The position numbers were made by a program, and so were the translations under genes. Source: Ulota crispa (Eukaryota; Streptophyta; Bryopsida; Orthotrichales; Orthotrichaceae). Taken from it: 64,000 nt of DNA. Below the pieces are notes generated by a model that did no database searches, was not told the origin of the DNA, and saw only the letters and a program-made list of their open reading frames with translations. Positions 57,344-64,000 of the stretch are shown in pieces. Each line of letters opens with the position of its first letter. Position 1 is the first letter of the stretch. The stretch spans positions 21,362,471-21,426,470 of the forward strand of contig OY987247.1 in NCBI GenBank assembly GCA_963920765.1. Reading direction: 5' to 3'.

Positions 57344-57449
57344 TTTCGAGTTAATTAAGAATTGAAATCAAAAAAAATTGTTGGAGGCAAAACTAAATTA
57401 CATTAACCAGCTTTTCCCTATTCAAAGATTATTGAAAACAAGTACTTTT

Positions 57450-59554
57450 GTCTGCTAAAATAGCCTCAAAACTTCAGAACTTGCAAAATAATGGTAGTAC
57501 TATGATTTACAATACAAGTATAGTACTAATTCTCTATTGGACATCTAGCCTAGCACATGGTGTGTTGGTGAAGACCCATGGGCTATAACTCATGACGTCT
57601 TGGGTTCAAACCCTTGATGTTGCAATTCCTTGCAAGGGGGAGAACCAAAAGAGGTTCCGGTGTGGCAAAATTGTGTCAACATATGAATTGTGCATGTGCC
57701 TGCCATTTAGGGTCTGCTTCCACGTGCTTGTAGTATGTCGAAGCATACCTTGAAAGGATTGTGCTTGCATGTTTCCTATGTTGTCGCATTCCAGCCTTAA
57801 ACCCTAAACCATCCAGCGATTGCAGCTCCTCACATTAGCACTGGCCAATAGAATCTTTCATATTTTCTTGGATTACATGGTCTTAAGTGCAAAGCAACTT
57901 GTAGAAAATAGCGTGATGATTTTTTGCGCAAACTAATTGCAAACTTATTCATCCATTAATTGCAGCTATCAATTCACTCACAATAGCTGCTAGCTCTAAT
58001 GGAAAGACTTGGACAACTGTAGTTAACATGCAATCATGCTTGTGGGCAAGAGATCGTACGTATTAGCAATAATAGGTCCGCATTCACATACTAGCAATTC
58101 TAGTTGGCTTTTGCATGTTGGGGTGGATTTGGAATTTGCAGCATCATGCCCCATGTAATTGAGCTGGGACTTGGAAGGATTGTGTGGTTGAATCGCCTTG
58201 TGGAAGGAGTCCCCTAAAACCTCTTTCATGTTCCCTCAAGACTTTGCAAGTTTACCCTAAACCATCATATTTTACCCCATTTCTTAGGCCTATTTCTCTA
58301 AAAGCAGAGGTGATTTGGATTTTTGTTTTTTTTCCTTAGTCATCATCATGAATTAGTTTGACCATTTTGTTCAATGTTTTTGGTTGCTGACCCCGCAACA
58401 CCAAGTCAGTTGCCAGACTGCCTACCTACAATCTAAACAACAGCCACTTCAAACATCCAACAATGAATCAACGTACTACTATCAGTGAGAAAAGCTTCCC
58501 TCACAAACCACACCTCTTGCACTAGTCATTGTGGATCATTGTAGAAGAAATGCAAACTCCATGCAACCAATAACAATTGCAAATTTGAAATAACGTGGCC
58601 TCTGTGGCGCTCTAAATTTGCCGAATCTACTTCTCCATGTTTTTCTCTAGGCCTGGCATCAGCAAACAACAAATTGCCACAGGCGTGTTGATTGTAAATT
58701 TAGTTGGAAGCACGCTTGTATTACCACCACTCTACCCAGCACTACATTTATATTGTCATATATTGTTGGCAACACTAATTACAAACCTTGAAACTAAACG
58801 TCAACAAAATGTTGCCAACACTAAATGTGAACATATACACTAATTGTTAATGTTTGTAAATTTTGGGAGAAATTTTTATGTACAAAGTTACATTTAGTGT
58901 TTGAATTTGACTTTGGTAAAGATTTAGTCAACACATTTATTCAAGAAGTTATGCATGAATTTTATAAGGTGTTGAAGCAAGCTGTCCAACTAGGCCATCC
59001 AGCCAAGCCGTCCAACTAGACCATCCAACCAGGCCGTCCAACCAAGCCGTCCAACTAGACCATCCAACCAGGCCGTCCAACCAAGCCGTCCGTCTGGACG
59101 TCCAACCAGACCGTCCACTAGGATGACAAACAAGGCTGTCCACGTGGTCGTCTCCTAAATCGTCAAACTAGGCCGTCCATCTAGCCGTCTAACCAAAATG
59201 TCCATCTGGCCATCAGAACAAGCCGTCCATCTGGCCATTAGACCAAATAGTCCACTTGGTTGTCCATCTAGCCGTCCATTTTGACAGTCAACGTGGAGTC
59301 GCGGACTGTCAACATGTCCGTCCAACAAGGTTTTGCTTCAACTGAAGCCATCCAACGCGTGCGTTGCGACGTTTGTCCAGTGGATTTTGCAACCACTGTT
59401 GACGGTTCTATCAACAAATTCATCTGTTGATTGCTCTTTTTCATCCATTTTTTAAAGTCAGTTGACAAATTTCATCCTGACAGACGCTGGACTGGATCTT
59501 GACGCCTAGACGGACGTCCGGATGTTCGGACATGACATGACAGGGACAACCCTG
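57450..59554 (-). mobile_element. CAGGGTTGTCCC composite element, copy 2 (inverted, near full length)
   Basis: On the minus strand it starts CAGGGTTGTCCCTGTCATGT at 59,554. It passes through the GACGGCC minisatellite (58,975-59,300) and the GCGGGGTCAGCAACCAA-like middle near 58,390, and ends with the tRNA-like segment at 57,455-57,625. That segment has TAGCCTAGCACATGGTG and TTGGGTTCAAACCC. It is homologous along its length to 39,001-41,400. Its start lies within another tRNA-like unit (59,555-59,715), which dates it after that unit. Confidence 0.7.
58975..59300 (-). repeat. GACGGCC minisatellite inside composite element copy 2
   Basis: Plus-strand units such as AGGCCGTCCAACCAAGCCGT and CCAACTAGACCATCC repeat every 15-45 bp. 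One 45-bp block is duplicated almost exactly near 59,000-59,090, pointing to recent expansion. Confidence 0.85.
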
Positions 59555-59715
59555 CTTGAACCCAAAACCTCATGGGTACCACCCAATGGGCCTTAACTAA
59601 TACACCACATACTAGCCCTGATGTATAACAAAGAATTAAAATTGTATTTGTATTCTAAATGACAATAATATAATTATCTTGCAAGTTTTGAGGCTATTTC
59701 AACAAACTAAAGTAA
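59555..59715 (-). repeat. tRNA-like repeat unit
   Basis: Minus-strand CCCATGAGGTTTTGGGTTCA, with an upstream TAGTATGTGGTGTATTAGTT-type segment. It matches the 41-kb units and is interrupted or abutted at its 3' side by the CAGGGTTG start of the adjacent element. Confidence 0.55.
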
Positions 59716-59719
59716 TGCA

Positions 59720-60560
59720 TGACGTGAGGCTAGCAAGGGACGCGTCTCTCATTGAAAGTAGTATGCAAATTTTTTGTTTAGGATCTTGAAATGGTTGTTG
59801 ATTAAGTCGCGGACAGGCCAATTGGCCATCAGCTTTGTGTTGTGGGGTCAGCAATCGGGTGCACCAAGCAGAAGGGATGAATAAATTTATGATGATGAAT
59901 TTGGAAAAAAAAAGTCAAGACCAAAATCACTTCCCCCCCACCTTTAGGCAAATAGGCCTAAAGAAGGGGGTAAAACATCAAAGTTGTTAAAACCTTGCAA
60001 ATTCTTGAGGAGACACAAAAGAAGGGTCATGAGACTCCTTCCACTTGCCAATTCAACCACATGATCCTCTTGGCTCAATTACATGCAACATGATGCTGCA
60101 AAATTGAAATTCACCCCAACATACAAAAGCCAACCAAAATTGCTAGTATGTGAATGTAGACCTGTTATTGTTGATATGTGCAAGCTCTTGCCTACAACCA
60201 TGATCACCTATTAACTGCAGCCACCCAAATCTTTACATTAGTACCAGCAGCTGAGCCAAGTAATTAGACATTCCAAACTATTGCGCGCTCTTGCTACAAA
60301 AGCACGCAATACTTTTGAATGTCTAATTACTCGGCTCAGCATTAGTGCTGATGTGAAGACTTCCGCAAATTGCAGTCAACATTCACATTGAACCTCCACC
60401 AAGTTGCAAGGAATTGCAAGGGCAAGGGTTTGAACCCAAGACCTCATGGGTACCACCCAAAGGGTTTTAATCAATATACCACATACAAGCCTAGATATCT
60501 AGCAATGAATTAAAATTGTGTTTGTATGGTACCCTATTGGTCACATATTAGAGGTGATTA
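59720..60560 (+). mobile_element. CAGGGTTGTCCC composite element, 5'-truncated copy
   Basis: Begins within the middle of the family (GCAAGGGACGCGTCTCTCAT), has GTTGTGGGGTCAGCAATCGG and GTCAAGACCAAAATCACTTC, and ends with a tRNA-like unit at about 60,405-60,540. It lacks the minisatellite and the CAGGG start. Confidence 0.6.
60245..60345. repeat. Long hairpin inside the truncated composite element
   Basis: GAGCCAAGTAATTAGACATT and later CAAACTATTGCGCGC pair with GCACGCAATACTTTTGAATG and TCTAATTACTCGGCTC. Arms are about 45 bp with a loop of about 10 bases. It could be a transcript-level hairpin or a small-RNA source, which is inference. Confidence 0.65.
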
Positions 60561-60745
60561 GTCCAACATGTAATTGAAAATGCGAGAAACCAAACTATAG
60601 CAAAACCTTGCCTAGATCAAGCCCACAAATCAAGCAACCTAGAACAACACAAGCCAATTTTCCCACTCCCTCTAATCCTAACCCCCTCTCCAAGATACAA
60701 GTACTGTACCTCAAAAATCACAAGTCAATACCAAAGTAGGAGCTT

Positions 60746-61036
60746 GTGAGTGCTCAAACCTCCCCCTCAAGAAGTAAGCGCAAGCACAACCAGATTCTAA
60801 CACAATTGGAATTGAGCTATAATAGCAAGAGGGTGGTTTTGGTTGTAGATTTCCAATTAAAGATGCCTTCCAAGCAATGGATCATTACTTACAAGCCTAC
60901 AACATACAATGATGAGCAAAATAGAGGAATTTCCTACGTACCTATTATTGATGGTACATGGTTGGTTGAAATGGAAGTGGGGGTGATTATACCTCGTCTT
61001 GGGAAATCATGGGCTCCGCAATGTGGTTGTAAATAG
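60746..61036 (+). CDS. Unrecognised open frame
   Basis: 96 codons starting MSAQTSPSRSKRKHNQ, with a hydrophobic/β-like middle (RVVLVVDFQLKMPSKQW). The composition is protein-like, and weak coding-like sequence continues downstream in broken frames to about 61,515. No family is recognised. It could be part of an element protein or an exon of a lost gene. Confidence 0.25.
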   Translation: MSAQTSPSRSKRKHNQILTQLELSYNSKRVVLVVDFQLKMPSKQWIITYKPTTYNDEQNRGISYVPIIDGTWLVEMEVGVIIPRLGKSWAPQCGCK

Positions 61037-61515
61037 CCTCCATTCTTCCTTGGCATAGTATAGATGCTGCTTTACCCAACCATGCAGGGACTCTATTCTA
61101 GAGACAAATAATTGCAATAGACCAAGGCGTTTCTCTCACAAGCACTCTTTGCTAGATCGATCAAAAACCATTGGTCATGACAAATAATCACAACATTTGG
61201 ATGGCTTCCAAAAAGGCTCAGAGAGGTCCTTGAATCACCTTTGATTGGTCACTCTAATTCTAAAGGGGATAAAAGTGGCTTATTGATAGGTGAATTATGA
61301 GAGCACTCTATCCTAAATGTCAAGCTATGACACAAAACAAAGCTTTGACTAGAGGTAGGGGCCTTTGTGATTTAAAACCTTCTAGGATTAGCATCCAAGA
61401 ATGGTCTTTAAATGACAAGTGCCGAGCTAACTTACATGAAGCCAAGAAGATTGGTAGGAAGACCCAAAATATTAGTTTACTCCTTTTGTTTTCTTTTCTT
61501 TTTCTGGCCCTTTGA

Positions 61516-62580
61516 CTTCTTTTTTGAGCCGCTAGCCCTCAAACTTTGGGCCGCAGGGACAGGCTACAAGGGTTAGAGCTCTAGCATTTGGCTAGGTTAG
61601 CTGATACCCGGCTAGGTTTGGTTGATACTCGGCAGGGCTGGGGGTGCCAATGCTGGGTGTTTGCCCGGTTGGTCCTCAAAGCGTTTGGCCGCTGGTTGCC
61701 AGGGGAGCTATAATTAGTCTTGGAGAAAGGCCGAGGTTCACAAGCTAGTCTCGAAGAGAGAGGTTGACAAAGGATCCACAAGCTAGTATTGGAGAGAAAG
61801 ATCGACAAGGAATTCACGAGCTAGTCTCGGAGCACTAGAAGGAATCAGGGGTTTCCCCGACTAGAGCCTTGTAACTTCAGGCAGTCGTCTCTTGATTGTG
61901 CAATTGTATAACAATTGAAGGGTAAGTATGGGCGATTTAGTTGTGTCCTAGTCACATTTGCAAATTTGAATTCTTACATTGGATCCCGTAGTATCACCAT
62001 CCAATGCAGACGTGGAAGTTCATCCACGGCTGGGTGATGACGTGTTTCCATCCTAAATCGCAAGTTTCACATGAGATTTAGTTTCTCCACAAACGTGGTT
62101 GCATTACATTAGTGCAATGTAAAGGAATATTCCTCTTTGTGGTGGGTCTTGCTACGGGCCTTTTAACTAAGGATCAATATCTATTACTGCAAAGAGTTAC
62201 GCTCTAGTTAAATTATATGACTCCTGCAAATTGGGTGAACAAACGGGATGTTGATTTATAGATGCAGAGTTATGCACGGGGACTCTTTAGTCACTAGACA
62301 ATTACTAGCCAGTTGCAGATTCAGAGTGCATAGTCTTGGAATTAGGGGCGTAAGGTTCAATTAGGGTCCATGTCTATGGTTGCATGGCACTACACATACG
62401 TCAGTGAGCAATGTGTGAGATATTACTAATTTCCCATTCAGGGATCAAAAGGGTTGCTTTCAGCTCAAGAGTTACATGACATCAACAGCATGGATTGGAA
62501 GGAAAAATATAAGTCAAAACATGAAATCACTTAATATTGTCAAAAGTGACTTGACAAGGTCTACTGACTTTAGAGTCCAC
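61516..62580. other. Spacer with a 38-bp tandem repeat, otherwise nothing recognised
   Basis: A 38-bp unit is repeated about 2.5 times at about 61,739-61,835 and listed separately. The rest shows no gene. The GC-rich part at 61,560-61,700 (GGCTAGGTTAGCTGATACCC) has short internal repeats of GGCTAGGTT and TTGATACTCGG. It resembles LTR or leader sequence of an element, but no class can be assigned. Confidence 0.4.
61739..61835 (+). repeat. 38-bp tandem repeat, about 2.5 units
   Basis: Units begin CACAAGCTAGTCTCGAAGAG, CACAAGCTAGTATTGGAGAG and CACGAGCTAGTCTCGGAGCA. Non-coding. Confidence 0.8.
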
Positions 62581-62585
62581 GCAAC

Positions 62586-64000
62586 TTAGGCGTCCAGCTT
62601 GCAAATTGCATCTCTACATACTATCCTACGTCCTCTACTTTTTGTGATGAGTACATTGTAGATTAGGGAGAATGTAGTGGCAGGGTGATACAAAGTGAGC
62701 ATCAACCAAAAAGCTTTCAAAAACTTTCTGTCCCACAAAGCGGAGGAACCCTTGGCGTCTTCAATCTTCAACTACTCTGCGTTCACGTTTGGAAACATGA
62801 GTTGCACACCTAGGACAAAGATCTCCTTCACGTCAAATTTCACTCAGTTCTCTAGAATGTCCATGCCATGGAATTTTTGCTCCCCTGGGACTTTGCTAAT
62901 AGTGCCAGGCGCTAGTTTCTGTAGGATGGACCTGGGGTTCATGAGGGAGACGTTGTTGCCAATGGCAAGCTCTCCTGCCTACACATGACAGATGTATTCA
63001 AAAGTGAGCAGTTTTAGGGTGCATGGGTTAGAGTTTATAGAAGGAACGTTCCCATTGACATACCCATGGTGAGTGCTACGATACTAATATGCATTTGTTG
63101 TAGGACCTAGGAGGATCATGGATTTAGCAACTTCTGCATTGCTTCATGCAAGGACTTGCAGTGACTAAGGATTCACTACGGACACACTCCCACCTGACTA
63201 CCCGTGTAGTGAGGCATGACTAAAAATTTGACTGATGCAAAATTGTGTGGTGACTAAAGCGTCTATGTGGTGGCATCATGCAACTTGTTTGCAACTTCCA
63301 CATGACTGTATACTCAAAATCAACATCTACTGCAGACAATTAGCACTGCAATTTAGTGACACACCTTCTTTACGGGTCCCTTGCGTTTCTTCACCGTTGC
63401 CAGCTTAGGGGGGTTTTCAGGAGCTTCCTTTTTCTTGTTTTTCCCTTGCCACATTCAGCATCTACTGTTAGTTACGATGGCAGATTGAAGGTGAGAGGAC
63501 ATGCAGACTTGCAATCACAACGCGCAAGTTCCCTCACCTCCACGGATGTGTGGGATTTTGGTATCCTTGTGAGTACATGGAGTCAGCAGCATCTTTGAGG
63601 TTGATGTAAGGTCATTATTGGAGCACTTCCCACGGAAGGCAACAACGTTAGCGCTACCTTTGAATTGCTCAAGCAACGGCCACAGGGTTAGCTTCAAGTG
63701 TTCAAAGTCATTTGCTAAGGTACCCAAATCACGCACATAGAAAGGGTTAGCCAAAAGGATGTTTGATTTTAGGTTGCAAGAGACGCAAGAGGAGATGGTA
63801 TCTACAATTAGCATGTTTGTCTAGTTGAACTCTAAGTAGTCTCTGTACACCTTCTCCAAGTGCTTTTCCCAAGCTGTTGGTTTCCCATCTTGAAAGTTGT
63901 AGGGTACACAGTCCACGCGTGACCATACAAACAGTGGGGCAATTTGAGGAACCCCCTTTGGTCAATTCAACAGTAGCGGTAGGATGTCATCCATGTACAA
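62586..64000 (-). pseudogene. 3' part of a HAD/FCP1-like gene, running off the right edge (probably decayed)
   Basis: Minus-strand exons. From the window edge to about 63,538 the frame reads APLFVWSRVDCVPYNFQDGK and later TNMLIVDTISSCVSCNLKSN, followed by NPFYVRDLGTLANDFEHLKL and LWPLLEQFKGSANVV. The order LIVD, N-rich segment, F-Y-V, D, L-WP-LLE resembles the C-terminal half of FCP1/NIF-type HAD phosphatases. The catalytic DxDxT would lie outside the window. A GTGAGG donor follows at about 63,537. A lysine-rich exon lies at about 63,365-63,450 (KNKKKEAPENPPKLATVKKR) and ends at a GTGTGT donor. A last exon at about 62,600-62,990 follows a TGTAG acceptor (AGELAIGNNVSLMNPRSILQ and FLKAFWLMLTLYHPATTF). 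In-frame stops near 63,960, 63,815, 62,850 and 62,776 suggest a pseudogene, unless the last ones are the true end. HAD assignment is by motif only. Confidence 0.4.

Overview
The window reads as nuclear DNA of a land plant with a large, repeat-filled genome. The evidence is AT-rich sequence, plant-type TTTAGGG telomere-like runs (three in tandem at 45,879-45,900), CACTA (En/Spm) and hAT transposase genes of plant type, GT-AG introns, and no compact gene order. I cannot name the species; the density of decayed elements fits a fern, lycophyte, gymnosperm or similar genome. No clearly intact host gene was seen. Almost everything recognisable is a transposable element, a decayed element gene, or a decayed gene of uncertain origin.

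Layout. 1-5.7 kb: two facing copies of an old gag-like repeat, with a 21-bp minisatellite and a 633-bp terminal-inverted-repeat element between them. 6.2-8.0 kb: a decayed coiled-coil/RING-H2 gene. 8.3-9.5 kb: a 173-bp CACTA-type MITE and a 730-bp inverted-repeat element. 9.8-15.2 kb: mostly featureless AT-rich DNA holding two more small CACTA-type MITEs. 15.2-36.2 kb: a third, longer gag-like fossil, split by a 17.3-kb CACTA transposon (16,535-33,845) whose ends, 3-bp target duplication (CAA) and two divergent genes can be read. The CACTA element itself holds later insertions and a ~340-bp tandem array.

36.2-39 kb is AT-rich spacer. 39.0-41.8 kb and 55.2-60.6 kb hold copies of two more repeat families. 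One is a composite element starting CAGGGTTGTCCC, with a GACGGCC minisatellite inside and a tRNA-like 3' end; the other has GGACCAT termini. 41.8-55 kb holds a decayed BED-zinc-finger/DUF659 hAT transposase (+), a decayed protein-kinase-like gene (-) and a second coiled-coil/RING-H2 gene (+). Three clusters of CCGTC/GACGG motifs sit around them. The right edge (62.6-64 kb) carries the 3' part of a minus-strand gene resembling HAD/FCP1-type phosphatases.

How the parts relate. The CACTA element is a self-contained system: a TNP2-type transposase on the + strand and a second, lysine-rich coiled-coil protein on the - strand, divergently transcribed, with terminal regions rich in AATGTC/GACATT. 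The small CACTA-type MITEs have matching 3-bp target duplications and may be distant non-autonomous partners. The most unusual items are the repeated coiled-coil/RING-H2 family with identical zinc-ligand spacing, the kinase-like gene beside the hAT transposase, and the composite minisatellite plus tRNA-like element family. All calls come from reading the sequence; no database search was possible.
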